Shown: positions 17,438-26,269 of the stretch, piece by piece | How positions within the stretch are numbered: position 1 is the stretch's first letter | Layout: each line of letters starts with the position of its first letter | Assembly (NCBI RefSeq): GCF_001905345.1 | Contig: NZ_LFBV01000002.1 | Coordinates: 186,001-250,000 of the forward strand | Length of the DNA stretch: 64,000 bases | From: Streptomyces uncialis | Lineage (GTDB): Bacteria > Actinomycetota > Actinomycetes > Streptomycetales > Streptomycetaceae | Reading direction: 5' to 3' | Notes under the pieces: generated by a model | Seen by the model: only the letters and a program-made list of their open reading frames with translations | Told to the model about the DNA's origin: nothing | Database searches by the model: none | Made by a program: the position numbers and the translations under genes

Positions 17438-18652
17438 ATGGCCACACGCGTACAACTGACCCCCGAACAGGCCGCGGCGCGCGAGGAGTACGAATCCTTC
17501 GCCCGCGACCACATCGCCCCGCACGCGGATGCCTGGGACCGGAGCGCGGCAGTTCCCGAGGAGTTCATCACCACGATCGCCGCCACCGGGTATCTCGGCG
17601 CTTGCGTCCCGGCCGCGTACGGCGGCAGCGCTCTCGACGCGATCGGCTTCGGCCTGCTCAACGAGGAGACAGGACGGGCCTGTTCCTCCGTGCGCAGCCT
17701 GCTGACCGTGCACGGCATGGCCTCGCAGGCCATCGGGCGCTGGGGCACCGCGGCCCAGCGCGAGAGCTGGCTGCCCCGGCTGGCCACCGGAGCCGCCATC
17801 GGCGCCTTCGCCCTCACCGAACCCGGCGCGGGCAGTGATGTGAAGGGGCTCGTCACCACCGCCCGCCGCACCGAGGACGGGTTCGTCCTCGACGGCGCCA
17901 AGCGGTGGATCACCTTCGGCCAGCGGGCCGACATCTATCTCCTGTTCGCCCGCCTCGACGGCCGCGAGACCGCCTTCCTGGTGGAGCGCGGCGCACCCGG
18001 CCTCCATGTCACCCCCGTCCGGGGCATCCTGGGCACGCGCGCGTCCATGCTCGCCGAACTGGAGCTGCGGGACTGCCGCGTGCCGGCCGAGGCCCTGCTG
18101 GGCAAGCCGGGCTTCGGACTGACCGCGGTCGCCGCGACCGCCCTGGAACTCGGCCGCTACAGCGTCGCCTGGGGCTGTGTGGGCCTGATCCAGGCATGCC
18201 TGGACGCCTCTTTGTCCTACGCCGACCGGCGCGAGCAGTTCGGCAAGCGGCTGCGCGACCACCAGCTCGTCCAGCGCATGCTCGCCGACATGGCCACCGG
18301 CGCCGCGGCGGCCCGGCTGCTGTGCCAGCAGGCCGGCTGGCTGCGCGAGGCGGGTGACGCGCAGAGCGTGCACGCCACCTGGCTCGCCAAGTACTTCGCG
18401 TCCACCACCGCCTTCCGCAGCGCCGCGGACGCCGTCCAGGTGCACGGCGCGCACGGCTGCGGCGAGGAGTACCCCGTACAGCGCTACATGCGGGACGCGA
18501 AGGTGATGGAGCTCATCGAGGGCACCACCGAGTTGCAGCAGACGACCATCGCCCAGTCCGCGTACGTCGGACACGCGCCGGCCCGCCCCGCGACCACCCC
18601 GGCGGCGACATCGAATGCGGCTTTGGCCGACGACGAGAAGGTGACGGCATGA
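17438..18652 (+). CDS. Acyl-ACP dehydrogenase of the hydroxymalonyl-ACP pathway (FkbI-like)
   Basis: 404-residue complete acyl-CoA dehydrogenase family protein. FAD-contact segments ALTEPGAGSDVKGL and DGAKRWITFGQRAD, the C-terminal helix GAHGCGEEYPVQRYMRDAKV and the catalytic-site segment MELIEGTTELQQ are all present. In the methoxymalonyl/hydroxymalonyl route this enzyme works with the FkbK homologue to oxidise the C3 glyceryl unit on the ACP. ATG at the given position is preferred over earlier in-frame starts because it gives the normal family N-terminus. The end overlaps the FkbH gene (ATGA). Confidence 0.88.
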   Translation: MATRVQLTPEQAAAREEYESFARDHIAPHADAWDRSAAVPEEFITTIAATGYLGACVPAAYGGSALDAIGFGLLNEETGRACSSVRSLLTVHGMASQAIGRWGTAAQRESWLPRLATGAAIGAFALTEPGAGSDVKGLVTTARRTEDGFVLDGAKRWITFGQRADIYLLFARLDGRETAFLVERGAPGLHVTPVRGILGTRASMLAELELRDCRVPAEALLGKPGFGLTAVAATALELGRYSVAWGCVGLIQACLDASLSYADRREQFGKRLRDHQLVQRMLADMATGAAAARLLCQQAGWLREAGDAQSVHATWLAKYFASTTAFRSAADAVQVHGAHGCGEEYPVQRYMRDAKVMELIEGTTELQQTTIAQSAYVGHAPARPATTPAATSNAALADDEKVTA

Positions 18653-19722
18653 GCAGCGAGAGCACGGGCGCGCGCCCCGCGAGGACCGTGAAGTGCGTGG
18701 TGTGGGATCTGGACAACACCGTCTGGGACGGCATCCTCCTGGAGGACGGTGACGTACCGCTGCGCCCCGGCATCAGGGAGGTCATCACGGAACTCGACCG
18801 GCGCGGCATCCTCCAGTCCGTGGCCAGTCGCAACGACCACGAGGCCGCGTCCGCGGCGCTGGAACGCCACGGCCTGCTCGACTACTTCCTGTATCCGCAG
18901 ATCACCTGGTCCGCGAAGTCGGAGTCCGTACGCGCCATCGCCGCCTCCCTCAACCTGGGCCTCGACGCGTTCGCCTTCGTCGACGACGACCCCTTCGAAC
19001 GGGCCGAAGTGGCTTACGCGGTGCCCGAACTGCTCTGCGTGGACGCCACCGACGCCGCCGCACTGACCGGCCGGCCGGAGTTCACCCCCCGCTTCATCAC
19101 GGACGACTCCGCCAAACGCCGGACCATGTACCGCGCGGACCAGGTACGGGCCGAGGTGGAGCGCGAGTACAGCGGGCCGACGGAGGACTTCCTCGCCACC
19201 CTGGACATGCGCTTCACCATCGCCCGGGCCACCGAGGAGGACCTTCAGCGCGCCGCGGAACTCACCGTCCGCACCAACCAGCTCAACACCACCGGCTACA
19301 CCTACTCCTACGAGGAACTCGACGCGTTCCGCACGTCGCCCGACCACGAGCTGCTCGTCGCGCGGCTGGTGGACCGGCACGGCCCGTACGGCACCATCGG
19401 TCTCGTCCTGATCGAACGCGGCTCCGGTGCCTGGCGGATCAAGCTGCTGCTGATGTCGTGCCGGGTCATGGCCCGGGGGGTGGGCGGCGTCCTCATCACC
19501 TATCTGCGGGAGCGCGCCAAGGACGCCGGGGTGCGGCTGCTGTCGGAGTTCCTGCCCAACGGCCGCAACCGCATGATGTTCGTGACGTACAAGTTCTCCC
19601 GCTTCCGCGAGGTCGCCCGGGACGGCGAACTCGTCACCCTGGAGGCCGATCTCACCGACATCCCGGCCTACCCCGACTATATGAAGATCACCGTGCCGGA
19701 CACCCTGGACGGTGCGCTGTGA
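18649..19722 (+). CDS. FkbH-like glyceryl-ACP loading protein (HAD superfamily)
   Basis: 357 residues. The N-terminal HAD-phosphatase domain begins with VVWDLDNTVWDGILLEDGDV (nucleophile Asp in DLDNT) and includes FVDDDPFERAEV. The C-terminal half resembles an acyltransferase fold (RTNQLNTTGYTYSYEEL, then SCRVMARGVGGVLITYL). FkbH proteins take D-1,3-bisphosphoglycerate, dephosphorylate it and transfer the glyceryl group to the dedicated ACP. Together with the three preceding genes this predicts hydroxymalonyl-ACP. No FkbG-type O-methyltransferase is found in the cluster, which favours the unmethylated unit as in zwittermicin A. Confidence 0.9.
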   Translation: MSSESTGARPARTVKCVVWDLDNTVWDGILLEDGDVPLRPGIREVITELDRRGILQSVASRNDHEAASAALERHGLLDYFLYPQITWSAKSESVRAIAASLNLGLDAFAFVDDDPFERAEVAYAVPELLCVDATDAAALTGRPEFTPRFITDDSAKRRTMYRADQVRAEVEREYSGPTEDFLATLDMRFTIARATEEDLQRAAELTVRTNQLNTTGYTYSYEELDAFRTSPDHELLVARLVDRHGPYGTIGLVLIERGSGAWRIKLLLMSCRVMARGVGGVLITYLRERAKDAGVRLLSEFLPNGRNRMMFVTYKFSRFREVARDGELVTLEADLTDIPAYPDYMKITVPDTLDGAL

Positions 19723-20492
19723 GCGCGGCGCCGGCGCCGCGGAGCTGGCTCGTCACCCCCCGGCCCCGCCCCGAGGCCCGGCTGCGAGTGCTCTGCTTCG
19801 CCTACGCGGGCGGTGGCAGTGCCGCCTTCACCGGCTGGGCCGACGCGCTTCCCTCGGACGTCGAGTTGAGCGCGGTACGCCTGCCGGGCCGCGAGTCCCG
19901 CATCCTCCAACGGCCCTACACCGATATCGACGAGCTCCTGCCCGACCTGGTGCAGGCCGTGTCGTCCTACTGCCGGGAGCCATTCGTGCTGTTCGGCCAC
20001 AGCATGGGCGCGCTCATCGCCTACGCGTACGCCCGCCGGCTGCGCGACGCCGGGCTGCGCGGCCCCGAGCACCTGGTCGTCTCCGGGCGGCGCGCGCCCC
20101 AGCTCACCCACAACCGACCCCTCGTCCACGACCTGCCGGACGAGGAACTGCTCGATCGGCTGCGGGAGTTCGGCGGCACCACCGCCGAGGTCCTCTCCGA
20201 TCCGCGGACGATGCGCCTGGTCATGCCCGGCCTACGGGCCGACTTCCAGCTCAACGACACCTACCGCTACACGCCGGAGCCCCGGCTCGACTGCCCGGTC
20301 ACGGCCTTCGGCGGACGGCAGGACAGCCACGTCGACGAGGACGGAATCGCCGCCTGGGCCGACCGGACCACGGGCCCCTTCACCATGCGGATGCTCGATG
20401 GCGGGCACTTCTTCCTCCATTCCTCCCAGGCTGAACTGCTGCGCGCGATCAAGGTCGTGCTGCACCGCACGACGGGCAGCACCGTTGCATGA
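19719..20492 (+). CDS. Type II (editing) thioesterase
   Basis: 257-residue alpha/beta hydrolase of the GrsT/RifR type. Catalytic Ser95 lies in FGHSMGALIAYAYA, the acid in GGRQDSHVDE and the His in DGGHFFLHSS. The N-terminal LRVLCFAYAGGGSAAFTGW and LPGRESRI are family hallmarks. Such enzymes remove stalled or wrong acyl groups from carriers. With no thioesterase domain on the PKS it could also release the product. GTG overlapping the FkbH stop (GTGA) is the best start; earlier in-frame starts lie deep inside FkbH. Confidence 0.9.
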   Translation: MSAAPAPRSWLVTPRPRPEARLRVLCFAYAGGGSAAFTGWADALPSDVELSAVRLPGRESRILQRPYTDIDELLPDLVQAVSSYCREPFVLFGHSMGALIAYAYARRLRDAGLRGPEHLVVSGRRAPQLTHNRPLVHDLPDEELLDRLREFGGTTAEVLSDPRTMRLVMPGLRADFQLNDTYRYTPEPRLDCPVTAFGGRQDSHVDEDGIAAWADRTTGPFTMRMLDGGHFFLHSSQAELLRAIKVVLHRTTGSTVA

Positions 20493-21226
20493 GCGGCCTC
20501 AGGAACACCTGGCCGCCCAGCCCCGACCGGGTGGACGTGGACACCTCGTGCGTGCACGTGTGGCGCATCGGGCTGGACGTGTCGCAGGACCGGCTCACCG
20601 AGCTGCGCTCCCGGCTCTCCCCGGCGGAGGAGGCCCGCGCCCGCCGGTGCCGGCTGCCGGTCGAACGGGACCGGTTCGTGGTCGGCCGGGCCGCGCTCCG
20701 CGACATACTGTCCCGTTGCACGGGGGTGAGCCCGGGGCGGCTGCTTCTGGTGCGCAGCGCGCGCGGCCGTCCCCGGCTGGCGGGCCCGACCACCCAGGGC
20801 CTCGACTTCAACCTCTCGCACTCCGCGGCCACCGCGCTGCTCGCGGTGGCCCGCGACGGCCAGGTGGGGATCGACGTCGAGGTCGTCGACCCGGCGCTTG
20901 ACCACCGGGCCATGGCGACCCGCTTTCTCGGCGCCGACGAGGCGGCGGCCGTCCGTGCGCTGCCGGACGCCGAGGGGCGTCGGGCGTTCTTCACCGGCTG
21001 GACCCGGCGTGAGGCGTACGCGAAGGCGAACGACTGCCGTGTACCGGTGGAGTTGGAGGATACCGGGGCGTGGAATGTGTGGGATCTTACGGTGGGATAC
21101 GGCGTGCGCGCCGCACTGGTGGCGCCCGCCCCCGTGAGCACTGTCCGCTGCTGGACCTGGCAGGGCACCGGGGTGCCGGGGCGCGCCGCGATCCCGAACG
21201 GCCGAACCCGTCAGAACCAGGAGTAG
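20489..21226 (+). CDS. 4'-phosphopantetheinyl transferase (Sfp type)
   Basis: 245 residues. It transfers phosphopantetheine from CoA to the carrier proteins of the cluster. Signature elements are GRPRLAGPT, the region FNLSHSAATALLAV, the Mg-binding GIDVEVVDP and FFTGWTRREAYAKA (the W-x-R/K-E-A-x-x-K box). The length fits the Sfp/Gsp class. It overlaps the thioesterase stop by four bases and ends seven bases before the exporter gene, so it is part of the same transcript. Confidence 0.9.
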   Translation: MSGLRNTWPPSPDRVDVDTSCVHVWRIGLDVSQDRLTELRSRLSPAEEARARRCRLPVERDRFVVGRAALRDILSRCTGVSPGRLLLVRSARGRPRLAGPTTQGLDFNLSHSAATALLAVARDGQVGIDVEVVDPALDHRAMATRFLGADEAAAVRALPDAEGRRAFFTGWTRREAYAKANDCRVPVELEDTGAWNVWDLTVGYGVRAALVAPAPVSTVRCWTWQGTGVPGRAAIPNGRTRQNQE

Positions 21227-21232
21227 ATCCAC

Positions 21233-21871
21233 ATGCCCGCACCATCGACTCTCTGGTGGTTCTTCACCGCCTCAGTGGTCCTGTTACTCATTCCCGGCCC
21301 GTCCGTGCTGTACGTGAGCGGACGCACCCTTGACCAGGGCTCGCGCGCCGGACTGCTGTCCACCCTCGGCCTGGCCTGCGGGGACTTCATCCAGGTACTC
21401 GCGGCCGTCGTCGGGCTCTCCGCTCTGGTGGCCTCGTCCGAGACCGCCTTCCAGGTGGTCAAGTACGCCGGCGCCCTCTATCTCGTCTATCTGGGCATCC
21501 GCCGGCTGCGTACCCCCGTCGAGGTCGCCGCTCCGGCCGGGGAGAAGCGGACGGAGGTCCCGGGCGGCCGGATCGTCCTCGAAGGACTGGTGGTCAACGC
21601 GCTCAACCCGAAGAGCACCATGTTCTTCCTCGCCTTCCTGCCGGCCTTCGTCGACAGGGACGCCGGCGCCGTGTGGCTCCAGACCTTCGTACTCGGCCTG
21701 ATCTTCGTACTCGTCGGCATGGTCACCAACAGCGGCTGGGGACTGCTGACCAACCTTGTCCGCGGCCGTGCCCAGCAGAGCAAGGGTTTCCTGAACGTCC
21801 AGCGCTACGTCGGCGGAGGCGTCTTCCTGGCCCTCGCCGGGGTCGTCCTCAGTACCGGGTCCAGCGAGTAG
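21233..21871 (+). CDS. LysE/RhtB family exporter
   Basis: 212-residue inner-membrane protein with six hydrophobic segments, beginning [22 protein letters not shown] (the PGP motif of the family) and including [18 protein letters not shown]. LysE/RhtB proteins export amino acids and related small zwitterions. Here it is probably the exporter for the product of cluster A, hinting at a small, amino-acid-like compound (inference). Codon 18 is TTA (21284-21286), a bldA-dependent codon as in the first gene of the cluster. AGGAG precedes the ATG at the proper distance. Confidence 0.87.
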   Translation: MPAPSTLWWFFTASVVLLLIPGPSVLYVSGRTLDQGSRAGLLSTLGLACGDFIQVLAAVVGLSALVASSETAFQVVKYAGALYLVYLGIRRLRTPVEVAAPAGEKRTEVPGGRIVLEGLVVNALNPKSTMFFLAFLPAFVDRDAGAVWLQTFVLGLIFVLVGMVTNSGWGLLTNLVRGRAQQSKGFLNVQRYVGGGVFLALAGVVLSTGSSE

Positions 21872-21915
21872 TCGACATGGGTGCGCAGCCGCGCGCCACG
21901 GAAGGAGCACCCCGG

Positions 21916-22986
21916 ATGACCGGTCAGCGATCGGCACCACGCGTCCCCGCCGGCCCCGGCGAGGACGCACCGGCTTGGAAGCTGTCCGCGAACGAGAACC
22001 CCTTCCCACCGCTGCCAGGCGTCCTGGACAGCGCCGTGGCCGCGGCCGGCAGCCTCAACCGCTATCCGGACCCCGCCTGCCGGCGCCTGACCGCGGAACT
22101 CGCCGGCCACCTGGGCGTCCCGCCGGAGCACATCGCGGTCGGCATCGGCTCCGTCGGTGTCACCCAGCAGCTCCTCCAGGCGACCGCGGGCCCCGGTGAC
22201 GAGGTGCTCTTCGCGTGGCGCTCCTTCGAGGCGTATCCGGAGCTGACCGCGGTCGTCGGGGCGACCCCGGTCCAGGTGCCGCTCACCCCGGGCGCGGTGC
22301 ACGACCTCGACGCCATGCTGGACGCGGTCACCCCGCGCACCCGCGTGGTCTTCGTCTGCAACCCCAACAATCCCACCGGCACGGTGGTGCACCGGGCAGC
22401 CCTGGAGCGCTTCCTCGACCGGATACCGCCCACCGCGCTGGTGGTGCTCGACGAGGCGTACCTCGAATTCGTCCGCGACGACGACGTCCCGGACGGCATC
22501 GACCTCTACCGGGAGCGTCCGCGCGTCTGCGTCCTGCGCACCTTCTCCAAGGCGTACGGGCTGGCCGGCCTGCGCGTGGGGTACGCCGTCGCGCACGAGC
22601 CGGTCGCGACGGCCCTGCGCGCGACCGCGCTGCCGTACGGTGTCACCCTGCTCGCGCAGGACGCGGCAGCGGCCTCGCTGCGTGAAGGACCGGCGATGCG
22701 CGAACGCGTCGAGGCACTCGTCGTCGAACGTGAACGGCTGCACGCCGCACTCACGGCCCAGGGCTGGGACGTGCCCTCGTCGCAGGCGAACTTCGTATGG
22801 CTGCCCACCGCGGAACGCACCACGGAGTTCACCGCGGCCTGCGCGCGCGACGGCGTACTCGTCCGGGGCTTCCCGAACGAGGGGGTCCGCGTCAGTGTCG
22901 GTACCAGCGTGGCCAACGACCAGTTCCTCCAGCTCGCCGCATACCACCGCAAGACGTGGAGTCGGCGAAACGCCCGAATCGGATGA
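21916..22986 (+). CDS. Histidinol-phosphate-type aminotransferase (PLP fold I)
   Basis: 356 residues. N-terminal [42 protein letters not shown] and the PLP lysine (Lys212) in [16 protein letters not shown] are those of the HisC/aromatic aminotransferase group. A strong GAAGGAG site decides the ATG. It could be a cluster-specific transaminase supplying an amino acid building block or acting on the finished chain, or a second HisC/Pat housekeeping enzyme. It follows the exporter by only 44 bases in the same direction, which favours membership of the cluster. Confidence 0.82.
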   Translation: MTGQRSAPRVPAGPGEDAPAWKLSANENPFPPLPGVLDSAVAAAGSLNRYPDPACRRLTAELAGHLGVPPEHIAVGIGSVGVTQQLLQATAGPGDEVLFAWRSFEAYPELTAVVGATPVQVPLTPGAVHDLDAMLDAVTPRTRVVFVCNPNNPTGTVVHRAALERFLDRIPPTALVVLDEAYLEFVRDDDVPDGIDLYRERPRVCVLRTFSKAYGLAGLRVGYAVAHEPVATALRATALPYGVTLLAQDAAAASLREGPAMRERVEALVVERERLHAALTAQGWDVPSSQANFVWLPTAERTTEFTAACARDGVLVRGFPNEGVRVSVGTSVANDQFLQLAAYHRKTWSRRNARIG

Positions 22987-23011
22987 TTCGCCCACGTAGA
23001 CATCAGGGGAC

Positions 23012-23041
23012 GGGCGTTCGCCCCGCGTGCGAGCACGCACG
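23012..23041 (+). terminator. Pair of short hairpins after cluster A
   Basis: GGGCGTTCGCCC at 23012-23023 and CGTGCG-agca-CGCACG at 23026-23041 lie 25-55 bases beyond the aminotransferase stop. Both are short GC stems without a T run, which is usual for Streptomyces. They plausibly end the cluster A transcript. Confidence 0.35.
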
Positions 23042-23135
23042 GGCAGGGGCGAGGCCCGCCGAAGTCCCGCGGGACGGCCACGAAGTTCCCGTCCCGCGGC
23101 GGCCCGCGCCGCTCGGCGGGCTAGAGTGCGGGCGC

Positions 23136-23750
23136 ATGAGCGACTTTCCGACCCTCACGACCCCGCCCTTCGGGCGCTTCGACTCCGCGTCTCCCGCGCT
23201 GGACCGACCCGACCTGACGCCGCCCGCGGTCACCGAGGCGCTGCGCGGCTGGGAGCACCGCACGGCGGCCGAGTCCGTGCTCTATGTGGACACCGACCCG
23301 GAGAAGGCGGACACCGCCGTGTTCTCCGAGGTGTACGACGTGCCCCTGGAGGTGGGCGCGAACTGTGTGGTGGTCGCCGCCAAGCGCGGGCAGGAGCAGA
23401 TCCTGGTCGGATGCGTGGTGCTGGCCACCACCCGCCTGGACGTCAACAGGACGGTGCGCAAGCGCCTCGGTGCCCGCAAGGCGTCCTTCGCGTCGATGGA
23501 CACCGCGGTCGCCGAGACGGGTATGGAATACGGCGGCATCACTCCGATCGGGCTCCCCGCCGCCTGGCCGCTGCTGATCGACGAGGCCGTCGCGGCCACC
23601 CCCTACGTCCTGATCGGCAGCGGACGGCGACGCGGGAAGCTGATCCTCCCCGGGGCCGCCCTCGCTCAGCTCCCGAGTGCGGAGGTGGTCTCCGGGCTGG
23701 CGGTCCCGGTCGCCTCGGAGCCCTCCGCGGAGGGCCCGCCCGTCCGGTAG
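23136..23750 (+). CDS. YbaK/aminoacyl-tRNA deacylase family protein
   Basis: 204 residues with the YbaK/ProX editing-domain pattern: LEVGANCVVVAAKRGQE near residue 75, LDVNRTVRKRLGARKASFAS and GGITPIGLPAAWPLLIDEAV. Such domains hydrolyse mischarged aminoacyl-tRNAs (often Cys- or Ala-tRNAPro) in the cytoplasm. No Shine-Dalgarno sequence precedes the ATG; TAGAGT lies nine bases before it, so a leaderless transcript is likely. It stands alone between cluster A and the convergent operon and looks like ordinary chromosomal content. Confidence 0.8.
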   Translation: MSDFPTLTTPPFGRFDSASPALDRPDLTPPAVTEALRGWEHRTAAESVLYVDTDPEKADTAVFSEVYDVPLEVGANCVVVAAKRGQEQILVGCVVLATTRLDVNRTVRKRLGARKASFASMDTAVAETGMEYGGITPIGLPAAWPLLIDEAVAATPYVLIGSGRRRGKLILPGAALAQLPSAEVVSGLAVPVASEPSAEGPPVR

Positions 23751-23822
23751 CGGATCAGTACCCGAAGCTCGCCTGACCGTGTCCTGTCACGGGCAGGGAG
23801 TCGCGTCAAGGAGTTCTTGTGG

Positions 23823-23846
23823 AAGGCCCGTGAGTACACGGGCCTT
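23823..23846. terminator. Bidirectional hairpin terminator
   Basis: A perfect 10-bp stem, AAGGCCCGTG / CACGGGCCTT, with a four-base loop. It lies between the convergent YbaK gene and the solute-binding-protein gene and could end both transcripts. The remaining ~280 bases of this gap hold nothing I can name. Confidence 0.6.
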
Positions 23847-24029
23847 CGCAGGACGTGCGGGTGGCGGTGGACGGCTCCGGGCTCCACCAGGGCGGGGGTG
23901 AATCGTCGGCGAGGGTGCGGCGGGTGTTGCCCGGGGTCCGGTCCCAGCGCTGTTCGATGCGTTCCCGCGCCAAGGCGGGGCCTGTGACGAAGAGGTCGCC
24001 AGGGCAATGACCTGCTGTGATCCGGCTGT

Positions 24030-24920
24030 CTACGCGTTGCCCGGCTTGTCGCGGCAGGAGTAGCGGTCGATATCGGCTTCCTGAGGTCTGGCGTTCTCGC
24101 GGACTTGTTGAGGGACACCGGAAAGGTTGATCTCGAAGTCACGGTCCCAGTCATTGCCGCGCGCGTACTCGATGAGGGCCTGCTTGAGCTTCTCGCAGTC
24201 GCCGCGGTGGCCCTTGAGCATGGCGATGCCGTAGTCGTTGAACGGGCCGAACGTCACGTCTTCCTGGACGGTGAAGCTGGGGTCGTCCGCCGCGAATCCG
24301 TAGAGGATCAGCTGGTCGGTGGAGACGGCGTCGCTCTGCCCCTTGCGCAGTCTTTTGATGCAGTCGCGCGCGTCTGTCACCGAGATGGTGCGGATCTTCT
24401 CGTGCGCGGGTCTGGCGAGCTCCCTCTCGGAGGTAGTGCCTTTCCAGACGCAGACTTCCTTCCCGTGGAGATCGTCGAGGCTCTGGTAGCGCCCGGCGTC
24501 CCCGGTGCGCACGAGGATGCCCTGGTGGGTGGATGCGTAGGGGCCCACGAAGTCGAGCCCATCGCCCTTCTCCGACTTCGGCGCCATCCGCTGCGTCGTG
24601 ATCGAATAGGTGGCCGCGACGAGCTGGACGTCACCCTTGTGCAGGTCGCGGGCCCGGTTCTCGGACAGCACGCCTTCGAAATCCACCGACTCGACCCCCA
24701 CCGCGCGGAGCACCTCCGTGGCGACCGTGATGTCGAAACCCGCGAACTGGCCGTCGTGGGGGGAGTGGCTCGTGCCCGGCTGATCGCTCTTGGCGCCGAC
24801 CTCGATCCTCCCCTCGGCGAACAGCGACGGGGGTTCCGAGGAGCACCCGGAGAGGGCGGCTCCCGTAAGTGCCGCCGCGGCGGCACCGGCGCGGATGGCG
24901 CGGGAACGGCGTCTGTCCAT
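24030..24920 (-). CDS. Lipoprotein substrate-binding protein, glutamate-type (SBP_bac_3)
   Basis: 296 residues. A signal peptide ends in the lipobox LSGC, so the mature protein would be anchored outside the membrane. The family-3 periplasmic-binding domain follows: EVGAKSDQPGTSH, FAGFDITVATEVLRAVGV, ENRARDLHKGDVQLVAATYS and PFNDYGIAMLKG. Homologues bind glutamate or other polar amino acids for ABC uptake. No permease or ATPase gene is present nearby. Instead it is the last gene of a three-gene set with two membrane-associated proteins of unknown function, so it may serve as a sensor rather than a transporter part (inference). GAGGG precedes the ATG. Confidence 0.82.
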   Translation of the reverse strand: MDRRRSRAIRAGAAAAALTGAALSGCSSEPPSLFAEGRIEVGAKSDQPGTSHSPHDGQFAGFDITVATEVLRAVGVESVDFEGVLSENRARDLHKGDVQLVAATYSITTQRMAPKSEKGDGLDFVGPYASTHQGILVRTGDAGRYQSLDDLHGKEVCVWKGTTSERELARPAHEKIRTISVTDARDCIKRLRKGQSDAVSTDQLILYGFAADDPSFTVQEDVTFGPFNDYGIAMLKGHRGDCEKLKQALIEYARGNDWDRDFEINLSGVPQQVRENARPQEADIDRYSCRDKPGNA

Positions 24921-24944
24921 GAACGGCCCTCACATTCATCTGAT

Positions 24945-25742
24945 TCAGTGGTTGTGCAGCGTTCCACCGGCCTGAGCGAGGCGCATGGAACAGCCTTTCT
25001 CCGGCCGTACCTCGACCACCCATCGGACCGCGCCCTGGCCCCCTCCGAGGTGGAAGTCGACGGTCGATTCCGCGGCCAACTCCTCCGTGTGCGGTGTGAC
25101 ACCCGAGGTGACGGCGGTGATCGTGGCCGTCGTCCTGCCGACGCAGGTGGGCGTGCGGGGGTCGTCGTCGATGATGATCAGCGTCAGACGCAGCTTGTCC
25201 CGTACGTCGCCGGCCGCCGGCCGCGCCATCTCCACCGTGAGAATGCCGCCCTTCTCGTCCACGGGCTGTGTGCCGCGGACGGTCATCTCCGCGCCGACCT
25301 CGCCGGTGCGATCGACGTCCACCCAGGCGAGCGCGCCTCCACCGCAGCAGAACATGGCGGCACCGACGAGGAGGGCGCGGGCCGTTCTCCGCCGCCGCGT
25401 GCCGGCGCCCGGCCGCACGACGTCACCGGCCTGCCCGCCCCGGTCCGAAGAGAGCGCGGCCGCACCGGCGAACAGCAGGGCGAGGGCCGTGAAGGCGTAG
25501 AACCACACGTACTGGCCCCGCGGGCCACCAGGCCACTCGATGACAGCGAAGAAGGCGAAGCCGACGGTCACGGCGATGACGAGAAAGATGGACACGGGGA
25601 GCCAGGCGACGTGCGTCAACGGCCGCTTGAGCTCCCACCTGAACGTGGCGTGGTCACCGACGGAACCGAACGACGACGAGCCGACGCCCCTGGAGCTGAC
25701 ATGGGCGGACCCGGGGCCCCCGTCCGGGTCGGCCGAACTCAC
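24945..25742 (-). CDS. Membrane protein of unknown function
   Basis: 265 residues. After a short N-terminal stretch containing GSSSFGSVGDHATFRWELK there are three hydrophobic segments: VAWLPVSIFLVIAVTVGFAF, VWFYAFTALALLFAGAAAL, and, after an Arg-rich loop, ARALLVGAAMFCCGGGALAW. The last ~130 residues look like an extracytoplasmic beta-rich domain (LRLTLIIIDDDPRTPTC...). I do not recognise the family. GTG is chosen because it overlaps the stop of the upstream gene (GTGA); longer frames have no ribosome site. The GSVGDxATF motif recurs at the C-terminus of the upstream protein. Confidence 0.6.
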   Translation of the reverse strand: MSSADPDGGPGSAHVSSRGVGSSSFGSVGDHATFRWELKRPLTHVAWLPVSIFLVIAVTVGFAFFAVIEWPGGPRGQYVWFYAFTALALLFAGAAALSSDRGGQAGDVVRPGAGTRRRRTARALLVGAAMFCCGGGALAWVDVDRTGEVGAEMTVRGTQPVDEKGGILTVEMARPAAGDVRDKLRLTLIIIDDDPRTPTCVGRTTATITAVTSGVTPHTEELAAESTVDFHLGGGQGAVRWVVEVRPEKGCSMRLAQAGGTLHNH

Positions 25743-26203
25743 GCTCCGTCCCCGAGACGACCGCCGCCGCCGAAGTGGAAGGTGGCACCGTCCCCTACGG
25801 AGCCGACAGCGGCGGAGTTCGGGCCGTGAGCCGTGACGTGGTACGTGCGGGTGGGCGCCTTCGCGTCCACCAGGAGTTCCGCCAGACGCGCCTCTTCCAA
25901 ACGGTGGTCCCGCTGTTCGCCGACCCATGCCGTCAGGGCCTCGGCCAGCCGCTCCCTGTCCTCGGGGGAGAGCGAACCGAGCAACTGGTCGGCACGCTGT
26001 TCGCTGTGCCCGGCGGGCAGCGCGACCACGGCCTCCTCGCCGCTGCCGCCGCGAAACAGCCTGCGGAAGCAGCCCTGGCCCGCCTCGATCGAGCCGTCCG
26101 TGATGCGCTGTGCGGCACTCGCCACCATGGCGGCGCCCAAGGTCCCTGCCGCCAGTGAGAAATAGGTGGCAAGCTCGGCGGAGATCTCAGGAAGACTGGT
26201 CAT
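25739..26203 (-). CDS. Small membrane-associated protein of unknown function
   Basis: 154 residues. An N-terminal amphipathic/hydrophobic helix (LATYFSLAAGTLGAAMVASA) is followed by a charged helical region (LSPEDRERLAEALTAWVGEQ, HRLEEARLAELLVDA) and a C-terminal tail with NSAAVGSVGDGATFHFGGGG. Streptomyces encodes many small proteins of this layout, with a short helix, an acidic repeat and a Gly/Asn-rich beta tail, beside sensory or effector genes. Their role is unknown to me. It heads a three-gene operon. GAGG before the second in-frame Met supports the start given. Confidence 0.55.
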   Translation of the reverse strand: MTSLPEISAELATYFSLAAGTLGAAMVASAAQRITDGSIEAGQGCFRRLFRGGSGEEAVVALPAGHSEQRADQLLGSLSPEDRERLAEALTAWVGEQRDHRLEEARLAELLVDAKAPTRTYHVTAHGPNSAAVGSVGDGATFHFGGGGRLGDGA

Positions 26204-26269
26204 GGACGCCTCATCACTGGCCCGTAGCACGCAACACTGTCAACTCGCTTATGATAAAGGGCTGGTGGT

